A stretch of DNA of 64,000 nucleotides from Bacteroidaceae bacterium (GTDB lineage Bacteria > Bacteroidota > Bacteroidia > Bacteroidales > Bacteroidaceae): the NCBI GenBank assembly GCA_017940605.1, contig JAGAYF010000039.1:1-64000 (forward strand). Direction: 5' to 3'. This document shows positions 25,838-33,470 of the stretch, in pieces. Made by a program: the position numbers and the translations under genes. Within the stretch, counting starts at the first letter, position 1. The number at the start of each line of letters is the position of its first letter. Under the pieces are notes generated by a model, which ran no database searches, was not told the origin of the DNA, and saw only the letters and a program-made list of their open reading frames with translations.

Positions 25838-27565
25838 TCAGGCTGTTTCGCCATTGTCGTCCTGGCGGTAGCTTTCTATATCAGCCTCGTCCAGGTTGTC
25901 CACAAATGCGGCATGCTTGGCCACCTCGGCAGCGGCGTAGTTGACGTAAACCTTGGCACTCTTCTGGAAGAGCTCCATGTTGCGCGTGGCATCAATCAGC
26001 AGCAATTGGCTCATAATGATGTCGGCAGCCATTTCGTAGAGGTGACGGGCGGCCAGGTCCTGCAATGTCTGGTTGCCGGCTTCCTTGATCTTGGCAACGG
26101 CGGCCTCGTACTGGTCGGCCATGGCCTTGACACGCGCCTTCAGGCCCTCCAGCTGGGGGTTCACCGTCTCCTGCTCCATTTCGCGTATGCAGCTCAGGTA
26201 CGTACCGTTCATGACATAGCGTATGGCGGCCACTACCTGCAGCTGGGTCGTTCCTTCATAGATGGAGAAGATGCGGGCGTCGCGGAAGAGACGCTGGCTC
26301 TTGTACTCCATGATGAAACCCGAACCGCCGTGAATGCTGATGGCATCATAGGCATTCTGGTTGGCATATTCAGAGTTCATGCCCTTGGCCAGCGGGGTGA
26401 ATGCATCGGCCAGACGGGTGTATGTCTTCAGTTCGGCCCTCTCCTCGGGCTCCAGCTTGCGGTCGCGCTGGATGTCCTCGAGCGCTTTGTAGATGTCAAC
26501 GTAGCGAGCTGTCTGGTACAGCAGCGAACGGCCGGCATCCAACTTGGCCTTCATCGTGGCCAGCATGTCATACACGGCGGGGAACTCGATGATCTTCTGT
26601 CCGAACTGGGCACGCTCCTTGGCGTACTTCAGGCCCTCGTTGTAGGCCTCCTGCTCCACACCGACCGACTGCGCCGCAATGCCCAGGCGCGCGCCATTCA
26701 TGAGCGCCATCACATATTTGATGAGGCCCAGGCGCGTTGAGCCGCACAGCTCAGCCTTGGCGTTCTTGTAGGTCAGCTCGCACGTGGGGCTGCCGTGGAT
26801 TCCCAGCTTGTGCTCGATGTGGCGCACGTTGACACCGCCCTGACGCTTGTCGTAGATGAACATGGACAGGCCGCGGCCGTCGGTCGTACCCTCCTCGCTG
26901 CGGGCCAGCACCAGGTGGATGTCACTGTCGCCGTTGGTGATGAAACGCTTCACGCCGTTCAGCCGCCAGCAGTCCTCCTTCTCGTCGTATGTAGCCTTGA
27001 GCATCACGCGCTGCAGGTCACTGCCTGCGTCGGGCTCGGTCAGGTCCATCGACATCGTCTCACCCTGGCAGATGCGGGGGATGTATTTCGCACGCTGCTC
27101 CTCGGAGCCGAATTCATAGAGGGTGTCGATGCACGACTGCAAGCTCCACACGTTCTGGAATCCGGCATCGGCAGCCGATATAACCTCGCTCAGCATGGAA
27201 AACGTCGTGTTGGGAATGTTCAGGCCGCCGTAGCGCCGCGGCATGCTGATTCCCCACAGGCCAGCCTTGCGCGTCGCGTCCAGGTTCTCGTATGTCTTGG
27301 ACGCATATATCATGCGGCCGTTCTCCAAGTGCGGCCCTTCCAGGTCAACGTCCTCAGAGTTCGGCTCTATGATGTTGGCCGCAACATCTCCCGTGATTTC
27401 AAGGATTTGTTTGTAGTTCTCGATGGCGTCCTCGTAGTCAACGGGAGCATCTTCATAAGTCTTCGCATCTTCATAGTTGCGCTCCTTGAGCTCAACAATG
27501 CGCTTCATCAAAGGATGGTGGAGATGGAACTCCAATTCCGGATGATCACTATAATAATTAGCCAT
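25838..27565 (-). CDS. Acyl-CoA dehydrogenase
   Basis: The 575-residue FAD enzyme oxidises an acyl-CoA and passes electrons to the electron-transfer flavoprotein encoded just upstream. Family signatures are present: LTEPDAGSDLQ near residue 167 (FAD/substrate loop), GVKRFITNGD, and IYEGTTQLQVV near 437, where the Glu is the usual catalytic base. The extra C-terminal 120 residues match the larger, C-terminally extended acyl-CoA dehydrogenases. Its ATG overlaps the stop of a 56-residue membrane protein by 8 bp, so the order EtfB, EtfA, small protein, dehydrogenase is one operon. The acyl chain used is unknown. Confidence 0.93.
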   Translation of the reverse strand: MANYYSDHPELEFHLHHPLMKRIVELKERNYEDAKTYEDAPVDYEDAIENYKQILEITGDVAANIIEPNSEDVDLEGPHLENGRMIYASKTYENLDATRKAGLWGISMPRRYGGLNIPNTTFSMLSEVISAADAGFQNVWSLQSCIDTLYEFGSEEQRAKYIPRICQGETMSMDLTEPDAGSDLQRVMLKATYDEKEDCWRLNGVKRFITNGDSDIHLVLARSEEGTTDGRGLSMFIYDKRQGGVNVRHIEHKLGIHGSPTCELTYKNAKAELCGSTRLGLIKYVMALMNGARLGIAAQSVGVEQEAYNEGLKYAKERAQFGQKIIEFPAVYDMLATMKAKLDAGRSLLYQTARYVDIYKALEDIQRDRKLEPEERAELKTYTRLADAFTPLAKGMNSEYANQNAYDAISIHGGSGFIMEYKSQRLFRDARIFSIYEGTTQLQVVAAIRYVMNGTYLSCIREMEQETVNPQLEGLKARVKAMADQYEAAVAKIKEAGNQTLQDLAARHLYEMAADIIMSQLLLIDATRNMELFQKSAKVYVNYAAAEVAKHAAFVDNLDEADIESYRQDDNGETA

Positions 27566-27728
27566 TGTTCTTGTTTTTGCGTTCTTGTTTAGATAATGTA
27601 TAGTAGAGTGTAAACAGGCTCACCAGCATCAGGCCCGCAAGGACCTTGCCCACAGCTTCTTTATCAATGACGAACGAAGCGGAACAGATGCCTACAGACA
27701 CCAAGATTATGATTTGCCAGCTCTTCAT
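27558..27728 (-). CDS. Small membrane protein of 56 residues in the ETF/acyl-CoA dehydrogenase operon
   Basis: The ATG directly follows the etfA stop codon (TAAATG) and the TAA stop lies 8 bp inside the acyl-CoA dehydrogenase gene, so the ORF exactly fills the gap between the two. The product has two hydrophobic segments (about residues 4-20 and 28-44) separated by a short charged loop IDKEAVGK, and a basic tail QERKNKNNG. That geometry predicts two short membrane helices with a cytoplasmic basic end. I do not know the family. A plausible role is to anchor or couple the soluble ETF or dehydrogenase to the membrane; this is inference from position only. Confidence 0.72.
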   Translation of the reverse strand: MKSWQIIILVSVGICSASFVIDKEAVGKVLAGLMLVSLFTLYYTLSKQERKNKNNG

Positions 27729-28751
27729 TTATTTGCTATTCTGCTTGTAGTACTTGATCAGTTTCGGGACTACCTCCTCGGCCGTTCCGACGATGACGTA
27801 GTCGGCAATCTTGTTGATGGGGGCGTCGGGATCGGAGTTGACGGAGATAATTATCTTGGAGTCCTGCATTCCGGCTATGTGCTGTATCTGTCCGCTGATG
27901 CCGCAGGCGATGTACACCTTGGGATGCACCGTAACGCCGGTCTGTCCTATCTGCCGATCGTGGTCGCAGAACCCGGCGTCGACGGCGGCGCGGCTTCCGC
28001 CCACCTCGCCGTGGAGAACCTTGGCAAGTTCGAAGAGCATGTCAAAGGCTTCCTTGCTGCCCATGCCGTAGCCGCCTGCAATGACGATGGGAGAGCCCTT
28101 CAGATTGTGCTTGGCTTCCTCCACGTGGTGGTCGAGCACCTTGACGACGTAGGCTTCGGGGCTTACGTACTTGGCGACCTCGGGAAAGACGACCTCGCCC
28201 TTGTAGTTCTCGTCCAGCACCTGCTTCTGCATCACGCCCGAGCGCACGGTGGCCATCTGGGGACGGTGATCGGGGTTGACGATGGTGGCCACGATGTTGC
28301 CGCCAAAGGCAGGACGAATCTGGTAGAGCAGGTTCTCATAGTGTGCCTTGGTCTTGTTGTCGTCGTAGTCGCCTATCTCCAGCTGGGTGCAGTCGGCGGT
28401 CAGGCCGCTGGTGAGCGACGAGGAGACGCGCGGCCCAAGGTCGCGGCCTATCACGGTAGCGCCCATGAGGCATATCTGCGGCTGCTCTTCCTTGAAGAGG
28501 TTCACAAGGATGTCGGTGTGCGGCGCACTGGTGTAGGGGAAGAGCCCCTCGCCGTCAAAAACAAACAACTTGTCCACGCCGTAGGGAAGGATTTGGCTCT
28601 CCACTTTCCCCTTCAATCCCTCACCGGCCACCACGGCATGCAGCTGCACGCCCAGCTGGTTGGCCAGCTTGCGGCCCTTGGTCAGGAGTTCCTGAGACAC
28701 TTCCTTGACGGCGGTTCCTTCTATCTCGCAATATACAAATACGTTATTCAT
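27729..28751 (-). CDS. etfA: Electron transfer flavoprotein alpha subunit
   Basis: The 340-residue protein carries the C-terminal FAD-binding domain of ETF alpha: VIAGGYGMGSKEAFDML near residue 222, GGSRAAVDAGFCDHDRQIGQTG near 253, the GISGQIQHIAGM and ISVNSDPDAPI segments. It forms a heterodimer with EtfB and shuttles electrons from the acyl-CoA dehydrogenase. Three bases separate it from etfB, and the small membrane protein starts immediately after its stop. Confidence 0.95.
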   Translation of the reverse strand: MNNVFVYCEIEGTAVKEVSQELLTKGRKLANQLGVQLHAVVAGEGLKGKVESQILPYGVDKLFVFDGEGLFPYTSAPHTDILVNLFKEEQPQICLMGATVIGRDLGPRVSSSLTSGLTADCTQLEIGDYDDNKTKAHYENLLYQIRPAFGGNIVATIVNPDHRPQMATVRSGVMQKQVLDENYKGEVVFPEVAKYVSPEAYVVKVLDHHVEEAKHNLKGSPIVIAGGYGMGSKEAFDMLFELAKVLHGEVGGSRAAVDAGFCDHDRQIGQTGVTVHPKVYIACGISGQIQHIAGMQDSKIIISVNSDPDAPINKIADYVIVGTAEEVVPKLIKYYKQNSK

Positions 28752-28754
28752 AGC

Positions 28755-29624
28755 TTAACCGATAATCTTTTCATCCAACAATTCCTTGACTAATCCCTCC
28801 ACATCGGCGTCGCTTGCGGTCAGGGTCTTGCTTTCCTTGGCCTGGAACACGATGTTCTTCACCGCCTTGACCTTGGTGGGCGAGCCGGCCAAGCCGCACT
28901 GGTTGGGGTCGCCGTCCACATCGGCCACGCTCCATTGGTTGAGCGTCAGGTAGGGACGCTCTTCATACAGGTTCTGGCGCGGGCTGTCGGCGGTGCGCTC
29001 CATTGGGCAGGTGGCATACTTGTACTTCATCACCAGCTTGGCGTTCTGGGGGCGGCAGGGGGTTGCGCTGCCGTTGACCGTGATGACAACGGGCAACGGG
29101 GCTTCCACTGTCTCGACACCGCCGTCGATGTGGCGGCGGATGGTGGCCTTGCCGTTCTCGACCTTCAGGATTTCCTCGGCGTAGGTCACCTGGTTGAGCC
29201 CCAGCTTCTGGGCCACCTGCGGGCCTACCTGGGCCGTGTCGCCGTCGATGGCCTGGCGGCCGCCTATGACGATGTCAACGTCGCCTATCTTCTGGATGGC
29301 GGTGGCCAACGCATAGCTGGTGGCCAGCGTGTCGGCACCTGCAAAGAGGCGGTCGGTCAGCAACCACCCCGTATCTGCGCCACGGTAAAGCCCCTGGCGG
29401 ATGATTTCGCCCGCACGCGGAGGTCCCATGGTGAGGACGCCCACGGTAGAGCCTGGGTTCTGTTCCTTCAAGCGCAATGCTTGCTCCAACGCATTCAGGT
29501 CGTCGGGATTGAAAATGGCCGGCAGGGCAGCACGGTTCACCGTGCCCTCTGGCGTCATGGCGTCCTTGCCCACGTTGCGGGTATCGGGCACTTGCTTGGC
29601 CAATACTACAATTTTGTAACTCAT
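28755..29624 (-). CDS. etfB: Electron transfer flavoprotein beta subunit
   Basis: The 289-residue product starts MSYKIVVLAKQVPDT, the standard EtfB N-terminus. It contains the nucleotide-binding stretch VIGGRQAIDGDTAQVGPQVA near residue 120 and a conserved TPEGTVNRAALPAIFN loop. The frame is open 25 codons further upstream, but those residues lack any match to the family and lie in the leader after the promoter box, so I place the start at 29624. It is the first gene of the ETF operon. Confidence 0.95.
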   Translation of the reverse strand: MSYKIVVLAKQVPDTRNVGKDAMTPEGTVNRAALPAIFNPDDLNALEQALRLKEQNPGSTVGVLTMGPPRAGEIIRQGLYRGADTGWLLTDRLFAGADTLATSYALATAIQKIGDVDIVIGGRQAIDGDTAQVGPQVAQKLGLNQVTYAEEILKVENGKATIRRHIDGGVETVEAPLPVVITVNGSATPCRPQNAKLVMKYKYATCPMERTADSPRQNLYEERPYLTLNQWSVADVDGDPNQCGLAGSPTKVKAVKNIVFQAKESKTLTASDADVEGLVKELLDEKIIG

Positions 29625-29696
29625 GTTTATTCGTTTTTTTATTGTAAAATGCTTCTTGGAAAGGGTGTGGCTGTCAAGCATATCCCTTACAAACTG

Positions 29697-29704
29697 CAAA
29701 GATA
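29697..29704 (-). promoter_or_regulatory. -7 box TATCTTTG for the ETF operon
   Basis: Exact TAnnTTTG match on the minus strand, 73 bp before the etfB start. It would drive etfB, etfA, the small membrane protein and the dehydrogenase. Confidence 0.65.
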
Positions 29705-29941
29705 ATGATTTTAAGTTTTATATGCCCTTTTTCCCTAAAAAAACAACACCGCTTCCATGACGAAAAACGTTCCTTCCTCCCTTTCCGCCTGCCGCCGGGC
29801 CTGAATTTGCCACACGTTGCTGACAAAAAACGTTTCTCAGCAAGCCGCAAACCGCCATCAGGGAAAGCCCTCCCCCTCGGGACACCGGCCACCCTGCGGC
29901 CACGGCACGGCACAGTGCCCACCCGACCAGACGGATTCCGC

Positions 29942-30019
29942 AAGGCGCAAAAGCACCACCAACAAGGCGCAAGAGACGGACCAACGGGGCGCAAGAAATT
30001 TCATACAAGGCGTAAACGC
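29942..30019 (+). repeat. Ladder repeat copy E (canonical, 22/22/21 bp spacing)
   Basis: Units begin at 29944 (GGCGCAAAAG), 29966 (GGCGCAAGAG), 29988 (GGCGCAAGAAATTTC, distinct unit) and 30009 (GGCGTAAACG). Upstream at 29886 the phrase CGGCCACCCTGC is shared with copy F. The 495-bp gap between etfB and the lipoprotein gene holds nothing else that I can support. Confidence 0.85.
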
Positions 30020-30119
30020 CGCACACTGCGCCGCGATGTTCCAATATATTTGTATTTATATGTTTTTCAGTAAATTACAAGTAACACATCTGCCGTCAGC
30101 CAGGATGCCATGCCAATGC

Positions 30120-31568
30120 CTATTCATCCACATGCTCATAGCATCCGGCATCGCTCCTGCCGTCATCCAGCCGGGGGCGGCCCAGGCGGTCGTAGGGGTA
30201 GTAGCGTTCCGTCACCGACGCGTCGGCAGCCCCGATGGCCAGGCTGCGCGAGTCGAGCGCGAAGCCATAGATGAGCCAGTCCAGGTTGAACCCCGTGAAA
30301 TTGCCCGCGCGGCTCACCTCGTTGCCGGTCCTGTCCCATTGGTTGTCCAGCACGTTGGGGTCGTCGTCTATCTCGGGCGTGTTGAGCAGGCAGTTCTGGA
30401 ATCCGTAGTTGAAGGCGGCCGTTTCCGACTCCCATTCGCCAAATATCTCGTCGTCGCTGTAGCCCGTCACCACGCAGTTGATGAACATGGCCCCCAGCAG
30501 GGGACAGCCGTCGGCGTTGGCATAGCGCAGGGCCGCGCCGCGCAGGCCGTCGAATGGGTAGAACTGGGCTATGGTGCAGTGGATGAACTGCGCATCGCCG
30601 CCCAGCAGCCTTACGCAGTTGCCACCGGCGTTGCTTATCTGGCTGTTGCCCACCAGCAGCTTGCTCGCGGTGGCCTCCAGGCAGTGGCCGCCCACGTTGT
30701 GGATGACGCTGTTCTCCATGCGCAGGCGTTCCTCCTGCGCATCGTCGTCGGCAGGCTCAATGCGCACGCCCCATGAGCCGCTGTGTATGTCGGTGTGGTC
30801 CAGGTGGCTGCCGCGGCTCGATGCCGTCAGCACCACGCCCTGCCATTGGTTGGATATGCGGTCGTAGGGCTGGTTCTCAAACATCATGTCCATCCTGTCG
30901 CCGCGCAGCACCACGGGGCGTTCCGCCGTGCCCTCGCACAGCAGCCGCCCGTCGACGCGCAGCAGGGCCTGCGAACCGAACATGAGGCGCACGCCCGGCC
31001 CCAGGCGCAGGGTTGCCCCTGCATCGACCGTCAGTGAGTCCTCAATGACATAGGGACGCTGGGCATCCAGGCGCTCATCGGGCCCCGTGGCATGGTAGCC
31101 CTTGAGCCAAATGACGTCCTGCCCCCACGCCTGCAGCACTACCGACTGGCGCACGCCGTTGGCCAGGGTGAAGACGAGCGTGGCCCTGTGCTCCACCTTG
31201 TCGTCGCGCCCCGACTCCTCGGGACGAATCTCCACGAAGACCGTCAGGCTGTCGCCCTTGCGGAAATCTATGGACTCATCCAGCTCCCGTCCCACCGACA
31301 CGCCGTCCACGTTGACGCGGAAACCGTCAGGGTCGTCATTGGCAAAGGCCACGTTGGTAATGCTCACCCCGTCATGGTTGCGGTTGTACACGGCAAAGCT
31401 GCGCGTCACCGACGTGCGCCCGGCTATGACGGTATCCATCTTGAGCGTATCCACCGAAAAGGTCAGGCGGTCGCCGGCCGCCGTGGGAAACTTCTCTTCC
31501 TCCACGCAGCCCGCCACCGTCAGCAGGCACAGCAGGAGGAAGGGCCACATTCTGCATAAATTCCTCAT
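30120..31568 (-). CDS. Lipoprotein with a right-handed beta-helix, surface or periplasmic
   Basis: The 482-residue protein has a lipoprotein signal ending LTVAGC (modified Cys near residue 21), which anchors it to an outer-membrane leaflet. Residues about 40-150 form an Ig-like domain (TRSFAVYNRNHDGVSI). From about 160 to 400 there are pectate-lyase-like beta-helix coils with repeated short strands (ENSVIHNVGGHCL, GNSQISNAGGNCV, FIHCTIAQF, FINCVVTGY). The C-terminal end has the DRLGRPRLDDGRSDAGCYE phrase found in parallel beta-helix proteins. No polysaccharide-lyase catalytic residues are obvious, so it may bind rather than cleave glycans. The start is placed at the ATG that gives a good signal peptide; an upstream in-frame ATG exists at 31607. 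Confidence 0.78.
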   Translation of the reverse strand: MRNLCRMWPFLLLCLLTVAGCVEEEKFPTAAGDRLTFSVDTLKMDTVIAGRTSVTRSFAVYNRNHDGVSITNVAFANDDPDGFRVNVDGVSVGRELDESIDFRKGDSLTVFVEIRPEESGRDDKVEHRATLVFTLANGVRQSVVLQAWGQDVIWLKGYHATGPDERLDAQRPYVIEDSLTVDAGATLRLGPGVRLMFGSQALLRVDGRLLCEGTAERPVVLRGDRMDMMFENQPYDRISNQWQGVVLTASSRGSHLDHTDIHSGSWGVRIEPADDDAQEERLRMENSVIHNVGGHCLEATASKLLVGNSQISNAGGNCVRLLGGDAQFIHCTIAQFYPFDGLRGAALRYANADGCPLLGAMFINCVVTGYSDDEIFGEWESETAAFNYGFQNCLLNTPEIDDDPNVLDNQWDRTGNEVSRAGNFTGFNLDWLIYGFALDSRSLAIGAADASVTERYYPYDRLGRPRLDDGRSDAGCYEHVDE

Positions 31569-31678
31569 TGCACAGTTATCTTTATATGGTATAACGTTTT
31601 TCCGCACAAATTATTTCATTCCCCCGGGCCACTTTCTGCATCCCAAGCCAAATCCTTGACCATTCCGCAAAAAGTTTG

Positions 31679-31686
31679 TAATTTTG
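31679..31686 (+). promoter_or_regulatory. -7 box TAATTTTG for the DUF2027/Smr gene
   Basis: Exact consensus match, 19 bp before the ATG at 31705. Confidence 0.65.
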
Positions 31687-31704
31687 CAGAAATTTTGAGA
31701 CATC

Positions 31705-32802
31705 ATGAAAATTGGAGACAAAGTACGATTCCTCAACGACGTGGGCGGGGGAGTCATCACGGGATTCATAGGAAACAACCTGGTCAACGTGGAGAACGAA
31801 GACGGATTTGACATTCCCGTTCCCATTCGCGAAGTAGTTGTCGTGGAATCGGACAATCCCCAGGCCGATGCCCACAGGCAGACACAGGCCGCACCCACGG
31901 CCGCCGCCGAGACCCGGGAAAAGGAAGAAGCAGAGCCCGAACCCGCCGACCTGCCCGTGAGCTACCGCCCGCAGCCACTGGAAAGGCGCGACGGCGAGCC
32001 GGCCAACGTGTACCTGTGCTTCATGCCCGTGAGCCCCATGCGCCTGAGCGAAAGCGATTTTGAAATATACCTCATCAACGACTGCAACTACTTTGCCGAC
32101 TTCCTGTTCCTGCAAGGCGAGAACAATGCATGGGAGGTACGGTTCCGCGGAACGCTGGAACCCAACTCCAAGATGTACATCGAGACCATCGACCACGAGG
32201 ACCTGGGCCAATTGGGGCATCTGTGCCTGCAATTCATGTTCTACAAGCAGGCGAAACCCTTTCTGCTCAAGCCCGGAGTGGCCGTAGACCTGAGGCCCAA
32301 CCTCACAAAATTCTACAAATACCACACGTTTCAGCCCAACGACTTCTTTGCGGAGAAAGTACTCACGTTTGAACTCATCAGGCACGACAAACCCGTCAAG
32401 GGAGACACCGTACAGGCCGAGGAACTGCGCGAAGCACTCCTGAGCAGGCACGAAGAAAAGACGGAAGAGCCCGCCCACATTTCCATAAAGGCCGTGGCGC
32501 GCAAGAAGAGCGAAAAGGACGAAATACAAGTCATCGATCTCCATGCATCGGCCCTGCTCGAAACAACTTCGGGCATGAGCAACGGCGATATCCTGGAATA
32601 CCAGCTGACGGTATTCCGCAAAACAATGGAGGAACACAAGGCGCACAAGGGGAAAAAGCTCGTGTTCATACACGGAAAGGGCAACGGTGTGCTGCGAAGC
32701 CAGCTGCTGAAGGAATTGAAGAAGAATTGGCCGCAATGCACGGCCCAGGATGCATCTTTCCGTGAATACGGATTCGGCGCAACCATGGTTATCATGCACT
32801 GA
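31705..32802 (+). CDS. DUF2027 protein with C-terminal Smr domain
   Basis: The 365-residue cytoplasmic protein starts with a KOW/SH3-like segment (KIGDKVRFLNDVGGGVITGF), followed by an acidic linker (about 65-90), a central beta-rich DUF2027 domain, and a C-terminal Smr domain. The Smr part has the IDLHAS start (near residue 275) and the HGKGNGVLR loop (near 328), the expected nuclease signature. Smr domains act as endonucleases on branched DNA or on mRNA at stalled ribosomes. This architecture is a Bacteroidetes hallmark. It is a single-gene unit with its own promoter and terminator. Confidence 0.88.
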   Translation: MKIGDKVRFLNDVGGGVITGFIGNNLVNVENEDGFDIPVPIREVVVVESDNPQADAHRQTQAAPTAAAETREKEEAEPEPADLPVSYRPQPLERRDGEPANVYLCFMPVSPMRLSESDFEIYLINDCNYFADFLFLQGENNAWEVRFRGTLEPNSKMYIETIDHEDLGQLGHLCLQFMFYKQAKPFLLKPGVAVDLRPNLTKFYKYHTFQPNDFFAEKVLTFELIRHDKPVKGDTVQAEELREALLSRHEEKTEEPAHISIKAVARKKSEKDEIQVIDLHASALLETTSGMSNGDILEYQLTVFRKTMEEHKAHKGKKLVFIHGKGNGVLRSQLLKELKKNWPQCTAQDASFREYGFGATMVIMH

Positions 32803-32827
32803 CCACGGTCAGCAGGACAATAAAGGG

Positions 32828-32863
32828 CAATGGGCCGACTGAAAAAGTCGGCCCATTGTCTTT
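32828..32863 (+). terminator. Terminator after the Smr gene
   Basis: CAATGGGCCGACT pairs perfectly with AGTCGGCCCATTG around a GAAAA loop, followed by TCTTTC. It may also serve the convergent BatD-like gene that ends at 32900. Confidence 0.85.
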
Positions 32864-32899
32864 CATACTGGAGCAGCCGGCCGTTGGGCCGACGTCAGC

Positions 32900-33442
32900 C
32901 TAAATGACGGTCTTGCCGGATTTTATGAGTTCTTCCGTGCTTTTCAGCGGCCGCTTTGTGACGGTTATCTTATGCACAGGGCTGACACAGGCCTTTTCCG
33001 CTTTCTTGTAAACGGGCTGGCTGAAGAACCCAAACGGGTCGAAGGGGTCGATGTCCTGTTTCTGCTCAACGTAGACGGTCGCACGAAAAGATAGTTCAGG
33101 GAATTGGTACTCTCCCGTCCTACTGCTGCCCACGCAATATTGGCGCACGGCCGAACAGTAGTAGCTGCGGCCGTTCACATAGGCGCGCTGTTGGCGCTGG
33201 CGGCCGCGGGCCGCGTAGGTTTGCCTGACGGAACAGTTTCCCATCTTGACTTTCTCGTCCTTGCACTGGACATTGTCAAAGGGATGAACGCTGTAGATCC
33301 ACACCGTGACGAGCAAGCTGTCGCCTTCTATGAGAGAGCCCTCCGGTTGCTGCGTCACCTTGGCAAAAAAGGTGGCATCCTCCTTGGCCGACAGGCCAAA
33401 GGGAAGCAACAACAGGAGAAAAATCAAGAGTAACCTATACAT
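32900..33442 (-). CDS. BatD-like single-domain secreted protein
   Basis: The 180-residue protein has a signal peptide (MYRLLLIFLLLLLPFGLSA) followed by FFAKVTQQPEGSLIEGDSLLVTVWIYS, the start of an Ig-like BatD (oxygen-tolerance) domain. Full-length BatD has several such domains and a membrane helix near the end; here there is one domain and no terminal helix. Cys residues at NVQCKDEKVKMGNC and YYCSAVRQYC may form disulfides. It is the last gene of the five-gene operon, 28 bp after nadE. The frame is open to 33514, but that part overlaps nadE and lacks a signal sequence. Confidence 0.6.
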   Translation of the reverse strand: MYRLLLIFLLLLLPFGLSAKEDATFFAKVTQQPEGSLIEGDSLLVTVWIYSVHPFDNVQCKDEKVKMGNCSVRQTYAARGRQRQQRAYVNGRSYYCSAVRQYCVGSSRTGEYQFPELSFRATVYVEQKQDIDPFDPFGFFSQPVYKKAEKACVSPVHKITVTKRPLKSTEELIKSGKTVI

Positions 33443-33470
33443 ATTTAAATAATAAGCCGATGGGAAATTC

